Assembly (NCBI RefSeq): GCF_040538665.1
Contig: NZ_JBEWXT010000001.1
Location: forward strand, 186,001 to 250,000
Length of the DNA: 64,000 nt
Direction: 5' to 3'
Source: Aureibaculum sp. 2308TA14-22
GTDB taxonomy: Bacteria > Bacteroidota > Bacteroidia > Flavobacteriales > Flavobacteriaceae
In this document: positions 25,349 to 34,230 of the stretch, one piece after another
Position numbering within the stretch: position 1 is the stretch's first letter
Layout of the letters: each line of letters begins with the position of its first letter
Notes under the pieces: generated by a model
What the model saw: only the letters and a program-made list of their open reading frames with translations
Told to the model about the DNA's origin: nothing
The model's database searches: none
Made by a program: the position numbers and the translations under genes

Positions 25349-26140
25349 TTAGAATTTTAAAAATCCTACTATAGCTGAAGGGCTTATTTTTTTCACAATT
25401 CCAGACAAAGTATTTATGTCAGCATTGCTATATAGTTTATGAGAAGGGGCTTCTATATTAGTATTTACTATTTTATTTTTTTGAAGAATGTTTTTGGTTT
25501 GTCTTGCAACGGCTTCACCAGAATCGATTATAATAACAGCATCACCTACTATTTTTTTTATTTGAGGAATTAGAAATGGATAATGGCTACAACCCAGTAC
25601 CAAATAATCTATTTTTTTTTGGAGCATAGGTTGCAAATAGTGTTGTAAAAGCTGTTCCATTTTTTTACCGTTAATTTGATTGCTTTCAATTAAAGGTACC
25701 AGACCTTCGCCAATGGTTTCAACAACCGTAATTCCCTCCGTAAATTTTTGAGAAGTACTATGGAATAATTCACTACTTAGTGTTCCTTTAGTAGCTAAAA
25801 TTCCAATAGCATTGGTATTGGTTCGTAGTGCAGCGGGTTTTATTGCTGGTTCAATACCGATAAAAGGCACGTCGTAATTTGCCCTAAGATAATCTATTGC
25901 ATTTGTTGTTGCAGTATTGCAAGCAACTACTATAAGTTTACATCCTTTATCTAAAAGTAGTTCAGTGTTTTTTACGCTCAAGTCTATAATTTCTTGTTTA
26001 GACCTTTCGCCGTAAGGGGCATTTTTACTGTCGGCAAGATAAATAGTGTTCTCATAAGGTAGCTCTTGAATCAACGCTGTCCATATAGAAACACCACCGA
26101 CTCCAGAATCAAAAACGCCAATAGGATTTGTAGCAACCAT
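25349..26140 (-). CDS. murI: Glutamate racemase
   Basis: MurI makes D-glutamate for peptidoglycan from L-glutamate in the cytoplasm. The 263-residue protein opens IGVFDSGVGGVSIW, with YLADSKNAPYG and the two catalytic cysteines in VVACNTATTNA and LVLGCSHYPFL. The length is as expected. It is at the downstream end of a minus-strand envelope block that includes Skp, BamA and UppS, separated from Skp by a terminator at 26189-26217. Confidence 0.96.
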   Translation of the reverse strand: MVATNPIGVFDSGVGGVSIWTALIQELPYENTIYLADSKNAPYGERSKQEIIDLSVKNTELLLDKGCKLIVVACNTATTNAIDYLRANYDVPFIGIEPAIKPAALRTNTNAIGILATKGTLSSELFHSTSQKFTEGITVVETIGEGLVPLIESNQINGKKMEQLLQHYLQPMLQKKIDYLVLGCSHYPFLIPQIKKIVGDAVIIIDSGEAVARQTKNILQKNKIVNTNIEAPSHKLYSNADINTLSGIVKKISPSAIVGFLKF

Positions 26141-26188
26141 AATACAAATATAAGGGAATGGATTATGAACCCTTACTAATTAAAACAA

Positions 26189-26217
26189 AAAAATCCTGTC
26201 GGTAAGACAGGATTTTT
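26189..26217 (-). terminator. Rho-independent terminator after the first-listed skp gene
   Basis: A 12-bp perfect stem (AAAAATCCTGTC, loop GGTAA, GACAGGATTTTT) with a T run on the minus strand, 30 bases after the skp-like stop. It separates the bamA-skp unit from murI. Confidence 0.88.
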
Positions 26218-26246
26218 ATAATATAATCTATTAAGAATAATCTTAT

Positions 26247-26750
26247 TTATATACCTAATTTAGCTTTTACATCTGCCATAAGATCTGTTCCTTTAAAAAC
26301 AACTAAACCTTTACCTGGTGTAGAGTCTAAAACATACTCAATACCTTTTGCTGCAGCAACATCATCAATTGCTTTTTGAGCTTTTTCAGCAATAGGCTTG
26401 TACAAATCAAACTCTTTTTTTTGTACTTCCTCTCGAGCAGTTTGCTGGTACATTTGCAATTTACGTTGTATTTCTTGTACTTCTTGTAATCTTTTTTGAT
26501 TCTCGGCATCCGTCTGAGTGGGTGCTTCTTGATCATATTTTTGCATTTTGTTTTGTAGCTCATTAGTTTGCTGCTTAAAATCAGCATCGTAGGCCTGAAC
26601 CACTTTTTTAAGTTCATCTTGCATTTGTTTGGTTTCTGGCATTGCAGCAACCAACTCGTCGGTATTAATATGTGCTACTTTTTGTGCATTTACGGTCATA
26701 GCTCCTAAAAATAATACACTTGCTAATAGTAGATTTTTAAATAGTTTCAT
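26247..26750 (-). CDS. OmpH/Skp-family periplasmic chaperone (small paralogue)
   Basis: The 167-residue protein has a signal peptide ending NAQ and a body dominated by two long Gln/Lys-rich helices (MQDELKKVVQAYDADFKQQTNELQNKM), the coiled-coil tentacle of Skp, then the core strands VAAAKGIEYVLDSTPGKGLVVF. Skp holds unfolded outer-membrane proteins in the periplasm. It follows a second, larger OmpH gene and bamA on the same strand, the typical setting. Two paralogues side by side suggest division of work. Confidence 0.92.
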   Translation of the reverse strand: MKLFKNLLLASVLFLGAMTVNAQKVAHINTDELVAAMPETKQMQDELKKVVQAYDADFKQQTNELQNKMQKYDQEAPTQTDAENQKRLQEVQEIQRKLQMYQQTAREEVQKKEFDLYKPIAEKAQKAIDDVAAAKGIEYVLDSTPGKGLVVFKGTDLMADVKAKLGI

Positions 26751-26791
26751 TTTTGTTTAATTTATTAATTATTGTTTTTATTTCTATTACT

Positions 26792-26820
26792 TGTCATCCC
26801 GAGGTTGGAGGGATCTTTTT
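26792..26820. repeat. Intergenic repeat-like element (GTCATCCCGA...GGGATCT type)
   Basis: TGTCATCCCGAGGTTGGAGGGATCTTTTT in the 92-base gap between the two skp-like genes has the look of a dispersed intergenic palindrome (TCATCCCGA...GGGATCT). A related segment with a perfect inverted repeat is at 43827-43856. Only partial copies are seen here. Confidence 0.4.
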
Positions 26821-26842
26821 AATTGTTACCTCTTTTATTCTA

Positions 26843-27640
26843 TTACTGTTTTGTTTTAGTTGTATCTTGTTTTTGCTTTACTTTTTCTTCTCTTTCTTTC
26901 TTTTGCTTAGCAATTTCATCTAAACGTTTTTGACGAGCTTCTTGTTTGGCTTTTATAGCTTCTGCTCTTTTTTTAGCCTTAGCTTCGTTTTGTAATCTTA
27001 TTTTTTCTCGTAAAGCATCATTTTTTGTTTTTCTTTCTTCAGCTTTTGTTTTGGCTATTTCTTCTTTTGCCGCTTGAGCTTCTGTACGTTCTACTTTTTT
27101 TTCTGCAATAGCTTTTACTTTTCTGCCTTTTACTATCTTACTTAACACCAATTCGCTAATATCGTATTTACCATTTGAATACAGCATAATTAACTCACTA
27201 GATTTGTCAAAAACAATGTCGTATTTTTTCGCTACGGCTATTTCTTGTACGGCATTGTAAATCTGATCTTGCACCGGTTTAACTAACTGCTGACGTAAAA
27301 AGAACATATCTCCATTAGGACCAAAATAAGCAGCTTGCAAATTTTTCAGATCCAATTCTTTAATTTCAATATCTTCTTGTTTTTCATTAACTAAATCGTC
27401 GGTAAGCAATGCTTTTTCGTTACTTAAATCCGTTTTTAAAGTTTCAATTTCACTTTTAATAGCATCCAGTTTTTGTTGCCAAGTAATTACTTTGGCTTTT
27501 AGTCTAGATTCTGCCTCAACATATTCAGGTACATTATCTAGAATGTACTGCATGTCTATATACGCTATTTTCTGTGGCTTTTGGGCTACAATTATAGTAC
27601 TTACAAATAATGCCAGTATAAAAATTATTTTACGTATCAT
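26843..27640 (-). CDS. OmpH/Skp-family periplasmic chaperone with long basic tail
   Basis: From ATG at 27640 (MIRKIIFILALF) the protein is 265 residues: a signal peptide, Skp-like core (QKIAYIDMQYILDNVPEY, coiled coil, VAKKYDIVFDKSSELIMLYSNGKYDIS), and then about 90 residues of Lys/Arg/Glu/Ala-rich helix (about 190-265) ending KQDTTKTKQ. The tail makes it longer than ordinary Skp and is probably an extended coiled coil, perhaps contacting peptidoglycan or partner proteins. It lies 66 bases downstream of bamA. A frame start at 27673 is possible but less likely. Confidence 0.9.
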   Translation of the reverse strand: MIRKIIFILALFVSTIIVAQKPQKIAYIDMQYILDNVPEYVEAESRLKAKVITWQQKLDAIKSEIETLKTDLSNEKALLTDDLVNEKQEDIEIKELDLKNLQAAYFGPNGDMFFLRQQLVKPVQDQIYNAVQEIAVAKKYDIVFDKSSELIMLYSNGKYDISELVLSKIVKGRKVKAIAEKKVERTEAQAAKEEIAKTKAEERKTKNDALREKIRLQNEAKAKKRAEAIKAKQEARQKRLDEIAKQKKEREEKVKQKQDTTKTKQ

Positions 27641-27705
27641 AGTGCAATGTGTATTTAGAAAAAACCGTGCCAAAGTAAAATATGTTGCAAATGTACTAAT
27701 TTAGT

Positions 27706-30303
27706 TTAGAATTGTTGGCCGATAATAAAATGTACGGATTGTCCTGGTGTAAATAGATCGGTATCGAAGCCTTTCGCAAAATCTATACCCAATAAACCAA
27801 AGGCCGGCATATGTATTCTAATTCCCGCTCCTGCAGAACGTTTCAAATCAAAAGGTTGGAAATTATCAAATCCGTCATATGCTTTACCACCTTCTAAGAA
27901 ACCTAAAACATAAATAGACGCCGTTGGTTTTAAGGTTATAGGATACCTGAGTTCTAATGAAAACTTATTATAAATTGTACTACCTAAGTTAGAAGACAGA
28001 CTGTTATTTTCATAACCACGTAAACCTACAGTAGTTCTCCCGTCAAATTGACCAGAAGCTAAACCATCTCCACCTAAGTAAAAACGTTCAAAAGGCGAAA
28101 CACCTAACTTGTTGTTATAAGCACCTAAGAAACCAAACTCAACATTAGACATCAATACAAGTTCTTTCTGAGGTTTACCCATTATCTTACTGTACCACTT
28201 ACCGCTAAAGTTTAATTTATAATATTCAAGTAATTTGAACTTTTCTGCAGATGTTAAATTTGAATAATCTTTATCTTTACTATCAAATAAAGAATAAGGA
28301 GGTGTTATTTTAGCACCAATACTAAATGTTGAGCCGAATGTTGGGAATATAGGGTTGTAACCAGCAGAACTTCTACTTAAGTTCAGACCTAACGATAGGT
28401 TATTTGAAACTCCATTGTTAAACCCAAAAGTACCTAAAAAGAAATTATCTAAATTGAATCGCTGGTAGCTAATGGCTGTTGACAAAGTAAAATAATCATC
28501 AGGCCATTTTAAACGCTGATTTAAAGCTATTGTAGCACCAATGATGTTTAGTTTCTGGTCTTTATCTACTTTTCTTGTTCGGTAATTATAACTAAACTGA
28601 CTAGAACTATAGACAGAAAATGAAAGCGATTTTGGTTTTTTACCACCAAACCATGGCTCAGTAAATGATAAACTATATGAATTTGAAAAACGACTGGCTT
28701 GTGCCCTTAATGCAACACTCTGACCATCACCTCTAGGCACGGGTTTGTACTCACTGCCGTTAAATAGATTTTTTATGGAAAAATTACTAAAAGACAAGCC
28801 CAATGTACCGATAAAAGTGCTACCCCCAAATCCACCTTGCAATTCTATTTGACTGGCTCCTTTTTCAACCACACTATATTCAATGTCAACGGTTTTGTCG
28901 CCATAATTTGGTTGTACATCAGGTACAATACTTTCCGGATCTATATACGGTAATTGACCTACTTCTCTAATAGTACGTATAATATCTTCTCTACTAAACA
29001 AACTTCCAGGCATGGTACGCATTTCTCTCAGCAATACATGGTCGTTGGTTACCTCATTGCCTACCAAGGTAATTTTTCTAATAGTAGCAGGTTCATCTTC
29101 TCTAATTCTAATTTGTATGTCTATAGTGTCATTTTTTACTCTAGTTTCAACAGGTACAACACTAGAGAATAAATAACCGTTGTTTAAATAGTAGTTGGTA
29201 ATGTCTTGTGAGTCTGGTGAACCATCTCCTTTTATACGTTCGTTTAATAACTTACCATTATAAACATCCCCTTTTTCCAGCCCTAAAAACTGTTGCAAAA
29301 CGGTATCGGTATAAACCGTGTTCCCCAAAAACTCAATATCACCAAAATAATACTTCTTACCTTCGTTTACCGTAATATCTAAATTAATCGTATTATCATC
29401 GTTCCAAGAAATGGAATCTTTTAAAACTTGAGCATCACGATACCCTTTTTCTTGATACTTCTCAACCAATCTTTCTAAATCAGTATTGTACTCTTCCTCA
29501 ATATATTTAGAAGGTTTCCAAAAACGATAAAACTTTTTTTGCTTGGTTTTTTTTAGGAATTTTTTTAATCGCTTGTCTGCAAATTTTTCATTGCCCTTAA
29601 AGCGTAAGTTTTTAATTTTAATTTTTTCACCTTTATCTATAACCACTAATGCTTTTTCCGCGTTGTTATCGGTTGTATCTATTTTGGTATTGATGGTTAC
29701 TTTTGTTTTTAAGAAACCTTTATCAACATATTTCTTTTTAATATAGTTTTTTGTGGTTGTTAACAGGTTTTCTGTGAGCATAGCTCCTTTTTTAAACTCT
29801 GTTTCTTTGATGAGTTCTTCACCTTTATTCTTTCTAATGCCCTCTACCGTAACCGAACTTATTTTTGTAAGTTCTTGTACATCAAATTCTAGATATATAG
29901 TATTGTCATCAATATTAGTAACATACACATCAACGTTGCTAAATAGTTTGGAGTTCCATAGTTTTTTTATGGCGGCAGTTAATTTGTCTCCTGGTATTTT
30001 AATAGGCTGACCTACACTTAACTCAGAAAAAACAGTAATAGATTGGTCTGAAAATTGTTGATTCCCTTTTACGGAGATGCCACCTAATATATAGTTGTTT
30101 ACTTTTCTAAAGTTAATATCTTCTAAGCTAATCTTTTTTTGGGGAATGGTGTCAGCAGCTTTTGTAGCTAAACTATCTATTGCCGAAGGAGTTATTATTG
30201 TATCTGTATTTTTGGTTATTTTGGGGATGTCTTGTGCATTACTAAGTAATGCAGTTAACATAAATACTAAGAGTATTAGGGTGACTTTTAGTTTTTTAAT
30301 CAT
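27706..30303 (-). CDS. bamA: Outer membrane assembly protein BamA (Omp85)
   Basis: This outer-membrane insertase folds and inserts beta-barrel proteins. From ATG at 30303 it is 865 residues: a signal peptide ending SNAQ, a linker, POTRA repeats (about 60-470; GISVKGNQQFSDQ, VTVEGIRKNKGEELIKE, KNLRFKGNEKFADKRLKKFL, FLGNTVYTDTVLQQFLG, ITLVGNEVTNDHVLLREM) and the C-terminal barrel (about 480-865) with LRGYENNSL and final FIIGQQF. It overlaps the uppS stop by eight bases, and two Skp genes follow, so assembly factors are cotranscribed. Alternative start codons at 30309 and 30336 exist. Confidence 0.95.
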   Translation of the reverse strand: MIKKLKVTLILLVFMLTALLSNAQDIPKITKNTDTIITPSAIDSLATKAADTIPQKKISLEDINFRKVNNYILGGISVKGNQQFSDQSITVFSELSVGQPIKIPGDKLTAAIKKLWNSKLFSNVDVYVTNIDDNTIYLEFDVQELTKISSVTVEGIRKNKGEELIKETEFKKGAMLTENLLTTTKNYIKKKYVDKGFLKTKVTINTKIDTTDNNAEKALVVIDKGEKIKIKNLRFKGNEKFADKRLKKFLKKTKQKKFYRFWKPSKYIEEEYNTDLERLVEKYQEKGYRDAQVLKDSISWNDDNTINLDITVNEGKKYYFGDIEFLGNTVYTDTVLQQFLGLEKGDVYNGKLLNERIKGDGSPDSQDITNYYLNNGYLFSSVVPVETRVKNDTIDIQIRIREDEPATIRKITLVGNEVTNDHVLLREMRTMPGSLFSREDIIRTIREVGQLPYIDPESIVPDVQPNYGDKTVDIEYSVVEKGASQIELQGGFGGSTFIGTLGLSFSNFSIKNLFNGSEYKPVPRGDGQSVALRAQASRFSNSYSLSFTEPWFGGKKPKSLSFSVYSSSQFSYNYRTRKVDKDQKLNIIGATIALNQRLKWPDDYFTLSTAISYQRFNLDNFFLGTFGFNNGVSNNLSLGLNLSRSSAGYNPIFPTFGSTFSIGAKITPPYSLFDSKDKDYSNLTSAEKFKLLEYYKLNFSGKWYSKIMGKPQKELVLMSNVEFGFLGAYNNKLGVSPFERFYLGGDGLASGQFDGRTTVGLRGYENNSLSSNLGSTIYNKFSLELRYPITLKPTASIYVLGFLEGGKAYDGFDNFQPFDLKRSAGAGIRIHMPAFGLLGIDFAKGFDTDLFTPGQSVHFIIGQQF

Positions 30304-31048
30304 TATCATTTTGAATTTGTTCGCTAATTTTTCCAAAGCGTCTTTCTCTATGTTGAAATTCTAAAATTGCTTTAAAAAAATCTTCTTTTCTAAAATCGGG
30401 CCATAATACATCTGTAAAGTACAATTCAGCGTAGGCAATTTGCCACAATAAAAAATTACTGATGCGTTTTTCGCCACTGGTCCGTATCAAAAAATCAACA
30501 TCGGGCAAAGTAAATGTATATAAATGATTATTTATAATTTTTTCGTCAATTTCTTCAATTGAAAGTTGCTTATTAACAACTTTTTTAGAAATATTTTTAA
30601 TTGTATTAACAATTTCCTCTCTTGAACCATAGCTTAAAGCTAAATTTAAGACCATTTTATTATTATTCTTTGTCAATTCAATTACTTCCTGCAATTCTTT
30701 TTGAGCTTTTTTTGGTAAGTTTTGAGTTTGCCCAATAGTTTGTAGTTTAATATTGTTTTTTTGAAATGTTTCTAATTCATCTTTTAACGAACTAACCAAA
30801 ATTTTCATTAATGCTTTCACCTCAGATTTAGGTCTGTTCCAGTTTTCTGTAGAAAAAGCATATAAAGTAAGTACTTCAATACCTATTTCGGCAGCAGCTT
30901 CAACAGTTTGTTTTACAGCTTTTACGCCGTTGCGATGCCCAAATACCCTCAACATGCCTTTTTGTTTGGCCCAGCGTCCGTTACCATCCATTATTACGGC
31001 AACGTGCTTAGGGGTTTTGTGAGTGTTTATTTGAGTTAATGTATTCAT
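30296..31048 (-). CDS. uppS: Undecaprenyl diphosphate synthase (isoprenyl transferase)
   Basis: UppS extends farnesyl diphosphate with isopentenyl units to the C55 carrier lipid for peptidoglycan and surface glycans. The 250-residue protein has the catalytic HVAVIMDGNGRWAK near the start, FGHRNGVKAVKQTVEAA, LYAFSTENWNRP and LPDVDFLIRTSGEKRISNFLLWQIAYAELYF. It follows the PorG-like gene by six bases and overlaps bamA, a gene order also known around porG in Porphyromonas. Confidence 0.96.
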   Translation of the reverse strand: MNTLTQINTHKTPKHVAVIMDGNGRWAKQKGMLRVFGHRNGVKAVKQTVEAAAEIGIEVLTLYAFSTENWNRPKSEVKALMKILVSSLKDELETFQKNNIKLQTIGQTQNLPKKAQKELQEVIELTKNNNKMVLNLALSYGSREEIVNTIKNISKKVVNKQLSIEEIDEKIINNHLYTFTLPDVDFLIRTSGEKRISNFLLWQIAYAELYFTDVLWPDFRKEDFFKAILEFQHRERRFGKISEQIQNDND

Positions 31049-31054
31049 TTTAAG

Positions 31055-31729
31055 TTAAAAAGCACCAGTATAGCAGCCCGGTCTTCCAAAGGCGTAAACA
31101 ATGGTAATGCCCGTAAAGACATACCAGTCTTTACTGTTAGGATTGCCAAAGGTGCGATTTGGGTCGCCCGTAATTGCATGGTTGTTACCATCAATTACAT
31201 CCTTGAAAGTATATCTAAATGAAGACTCAAGGGCTATACCTACGTTGTCCATCAACTTCATTTTATAACCAAGACCAACGGGAAAAACAACTGAAGTTGT
31301 TCTTTTTGAGGCCCCATCGGAACCAATAGAAGCGTAATTTACGGCTCCTACCTGTGCTATTATATATGGTGTTTGCGTAAAACCTGTTTTTGAAAGACTA
31401 TATTTGAAAAAGCTGAACTCTACACCTAAAGATGCTTCTAATATAGAATTTTTAAACTGAAGACCCCTACTTTGCCTTACCTTACTTTGGGCTCTACTAT
31501 CGCTATCATGCAAACGAGTATATATACCAGTAGCTCTGAATGTAATTCTAGGTGTGTAATTAAATTTAGCTATACCGCCAACAGCAATTCTATTGGGTTG
31601 AATGTAAAATTCAGATCCAATATCACCAATATAATTACTTCCGCCTAAAAAAACACCACCTTCATATAGTTGTGCTGATGAAATACCTGTAATTAGTATA
31701 AATACGTAAAATAAAAGCCTTTTTCTCAT
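31055..31729 (-). CDS. PorG-like DUF6089 outer-membrane protein (T9SS-associated)
   Basis: The 224-residue protein has a signal peptide ending SSAQ and alternating beta strands of an eight-stranded-type barrel: YEGGVFLGGSNYIGDIG, KFNYTPRITFRATGIYTRL, LEASLGVEFSFFKYSL, GITIVYAFG. The opening and length match DUF6089. PorG of Porphyromonas, a T9SS component that contacts the PorK/N ring, is encoded just before uppS and bamA; the same order here suggests orthology, which I infer from synteny. It lies between nadK and uppS. Confidence 0.75.
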   Translation of the reverse strand: MRKRLLFYVFILITGISSAQLYEGGVFLGGSNYIGDIGSEFYIQPNRIAVGGIAKFNYTPRITFRATGIYTRLHDSDSRAQSKVRQSRGLQFKNSILEASLGVEFSFFKYSLSKTGFTQTPYIIAQVGAVNYASIGSDGASKRTTSVVFPVGLGYKMKLMDNVGIALESSFRYTFKDVIDGNNHAITGDPNRTFGNPNSKDWYVFTGITIVYAFGRPGCYTGAF

Positions 31730-31868
31730 TTTTAAAATGTTTGCAAATATAATTAAATCTATTAGGTTTAAAAGGATAAAAAGTCCTTTTTTGATAAACA
31801 GTTTTAATGATAAAATATTGTTACAAAGACGGTTAAGTTTTCACAAAATATTGTTAATACAAATGGTT

Positions 31869-32753
31869 TTAGTTACGCTTGTCTTCACCCCAAAGTAGCT
31901 TTTCTCTGAGTGTTTTAAAGAAGGTTTGTTGATCTAGCTGAATGGTTTTGAGTGTAAAATCAGCTTTTTTAATTGTTATTTCCGAGTTGCTGTTGATGGT
32001 AGTGGTACGTGAATCTAAAGATAGTAACACTTGTTTTTCGCGTGAGATGATTTTTAGTTTGATAACCGTATCTTCAGAAATTATCAAAGGCCTGGCATTC
32101 AAATTGTGCGGAGCAATAGGGGTCAACACCAAGCTTTTTGTGTTGGGTGTAATTACTGGCCCACCACAGCTTAACGAGTAACCTGTAGATCCGGTAGGCG
32201 TCGCAATTATTAATCCGTCAGCCCAATAAGAAGTTAGATATTCTTCATTTAAATACGATTCAACGGTAATCATTGAGGTAGTATTTCTCCGGCTTACGGC
32301 AATTTCGTTAAGGGCAAAGTTTATTTCTGATAAATCATCGTTTTTTTGACTAGAGGTAACCGCTAACAAAGTTCTTTCGTTAATGGTATATTTTTTTGAA
32401 ATCAATAAATCAATGGCTTCGGAAATACTCTCTTTTTGAACGGTGGCCAAAAACCCCAACCGTCCGATATTTATACCTAAAACGGGAATGTCCAAATCTC
32501 TAACATAGGTTACCGCTCTTAAAAAAGTACCGTCACCACCCACGGTAAGCATTACTTCAAAAGAATTATCCAGCTCTGTATAGCTACTAAAAGTCTGATA
32601 TTCTTTTTCAGGAAAATTATTGACCTTTATAAGATCATAAAAATTTTCTTCAATAAAGACCTCGATATTTTTTTCGGCCAATGTTTTTAAAAGAATTTCT
32701 ATGTAACTTATAGCTTCCCCTTTATAATATTGTCCGTAAATACCTACTTTCAT
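31869..32753 (-). CDS. nadK: NAD kinase
   Basis: NadK makes NADP from NAD and ATP in the cytoplasm. The 294-residue protein has the nucleotide motif TVGGDGTFLRAVTYV, INIGRLGFLATV, FALNEIAVSRRN and ADGLIIATPTGSTGYSLSCGGP, all standard family motifs. It lies 16 bases after the CBS-domain gene and about 140 bases before the PorG-like gene on the same strand. A common pairing with CBS protein and pdxJ is seen in relatives. Confidence 0.96.
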   Translation of the reverse strand: MKVGIYGQYYKGEAISYIEILLKTLAEKNIEVFIEENFYDLIKVNNFPEKEYQTFSSYTELDNSFEVMLTVGGDGTFLRAVTYVRDLDIPVLGINIGRLGFLATVQKESISEAIDLLISKKYTINERTLLAVTSSQKNDDLSEINFALNEIAVSRRNTTSMITVESYLNEEYLTSYWADGLIIATPTGSTGYSLSCGGPVITPNTKSLVLTPIAPHNLNARPLIISEDTVIKLKIISREKQVLLSLDSRTTTINSNSEITIKKADFTLKTIQLDQQTFFKTLREKLLWGEDKRN

Positions 32754-32769
32754 TTGTCGTTTTTTATAA

Positions 32770-33429
32770 CTAAATGTCTAAATATTTTTGTAAATAATCA
32801 GATCTTTCTTTAAGTGTATTTAAATATTCATCAACATGAAAGCTGTTTAAAATATTATAATTATATCTCCTAAAAGATTGAATAGTATTATTTAAATCGT
32901 GGTCACTTATTTTTACGGTTACTTCTACGTTTTCTTCATTAATGTTTGAAACAAAAGCACCTAGAATTTTTGCATTGTTGGTTTCGATTATTTGTGAAAT
33001 TTCACTGAATGAATAATCGGAAACATCTTTAGATACTACCATTACGCCACCACTTTGGTTTAAAAAAGGGGTGCTGTTAAAAATATTTAAAATATCAGCT
33101 AACTCATAATATCCTAAATAGTTTAGTTTTTCGGTAACCACTGGTATAATGGTTGACTCGTTCAATGCAAATATTTTTAGGAGCTCAAACCAATTGGTGT
33201 TCTTCCGGGCAAAAAACGATTGATATAAATAGCTATAATCTGAAATTGATTTGTCGTCTTCAACTATAGCCTGAACATCATTTTCAGCCATTAAACCAAT
33301 ATAATTTCCTTTGTCTATAACTGGTAAATGTGTAAAGGTAAGTAGGTTAAATAACCCTTTGGCTTTACTGATTTTGTCAGAAATCAACAACGGTTTTACG
33401 TCTCGTGATATGTAATCTGAAGTGTTCAT
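32770..33429 (-). CDS. CBS-domain protein
   Basis: The 219-residue protein has a CBS pair in the first ~125 residues (ISRDVKPLLISDKISKAKGLFNLLTFTHLPVIDKGNYIGLMAENDV and STIIPVVTEKLNYLGYYELADIL), then an ACT-like half (VSDYSFSEISQIIETNNAKILGAFVSN, VTVKISDHDLNNTIQSFRRYNYNIL). CBS pairs bind adenosine nucleotides. It is between divergent pdxJ and nadK, so a regulatory role in nicotinamide or nucleotide balance is possible but inferred. No signal peptide. Confidence 0.9.
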   Translation of the reverse strand: MNTSDYISRDVKPLLISDKISKAKGLFNLLTFTHLPVIDKGNYIGLMAENDVQAIVEDDKSISDYSYLYQSFFARKNTNWFELLKIFALNESTIIPVVTEKLNYLGYYELADILNIFNSTPFLNQSGGVMVVSKDVSDYSFSEISQIIETNNAKILGAFVSNINEENVEVTVKISDHDLNNTIQSFRRYNYNILNSFHVDEYLNTLKERSDYLQKYLDI

Positions 33430-33469
33430 AATCTATTGCAAAATAACTAAAATTAAACTACAAATACAC

Positions 33470-33477
33470 TAATTTTG
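33470..33477 (+). promoter_or_regulatory. Candidate -7 box for pdxJ
   Basis: TAATTTTG matches TAnnTTTG and lies 39 bases before the pdxJ start. No clear -33 TTG is seen at the usual distance. Confidence 0.4.
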
Positions 33478-33516
33478 TTTTTGTAAATTTAAAAGAAGAT
33501 TTAAATAAAACGTAGA

Positions 33517-34230
33517 ATGGCTAAATTAAGTGTAAATATTAATAAAATAGCAACGTTAAGAAATTCTAGAGGAGGCGATACGCCTAATTTGGTTAATGTG
33601 GCTGTTGATGTTCAGGAATTTGGAGCTCAAGGCATTACAATTCACCCCAGACCGGATGAAAGGCATATTAGATATAAAGATGCTTATGACCTTAAACCTG
33701 TTGTAACAACTGAATACAATATTGAAGGCAACCCGATAGAAAAGTTTGTTGATTTGGTATTAGCTGTAAAACCCACGCAAGTAACTTTGGTACCTGACGC
33801 AGTTGATGCCATAACTTCAAATGAAGGCTGGGACACAGTTAAGAATCAGTCTTTTTTAACCGAAGTGATTACCGAATTTAAAAGAAACGGTATTAGAACT
33901 TCCATTTTTATGGATACCGATTTAAAGCTAATTGAAGCTGCAGTTAAAACAGGTGCTGATAGGATAGAACTCTATACTGAAGTCTACGCAACCGAATATG
34001 CATTAGGAAATAAAGACGCCATCAAGCCTTATATTGAATCCGCAGAATTAGCCAATAGTTTAGGATTGGGTGTTAATGCTGGCCATGATTTGAGTTTAGA
34101 TAATATTCAATATTTTGCAGAGAATATTCCAAATTTACTAGAGGTTTCTATTGGACATGCTTTAATATCAGAGTCTTTATATCTAGGAATGGAAAATGTA
34201 GTTAATATGTATTTGCACAGATTACAATAA
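33517..34230 (+). CDS. pdxJ: Pyridoxine 5'-phosphate synthase
   Basis: PdxJ condenses 1-deoxyxylulose 5-phosphate with 3-hydroxy-1-aminoacetone phosphate in vitamin B6 synthesis. The 237-residue TIM barrel opens LSVNINKIATLRNSRGG and has GITIHPRPDERHIRYKD, VTLVPDAV and LGVNAGHDLSLDN, with the length expected. It begins a plus-strand run and its stop overlaps the next gene's ATG by one base. Confidence 0.96.
   Translation: MAKLSVNINKIATLRNSRGGDTPNLVNVAVDVQEFGAQGITIHPRPDERHIRYKDAYDLKPVVTTEYNIEGNPIEKFVDLVLAVKPTQVTLVPDAVDAITSNEGWDTVKNQSFLTEVITEFKRNGIRTSIFMDTDLKLIEAAVKTGADRIELYTEVYATEYALGNKDAIKPYIESAELANSLGLGVNAGHDLSLDNIQYFAENIPNLLEVSIGHALISESLYLGMENVVNMYLHRLQ

Noticed and set aside
26327-26650. 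107-codon minus-strand frame overlapping the small skp gene
   Set aside because: It is a shifted frame within the skp-like gene, Lys/Met-rich because of the coiled-coil codons.
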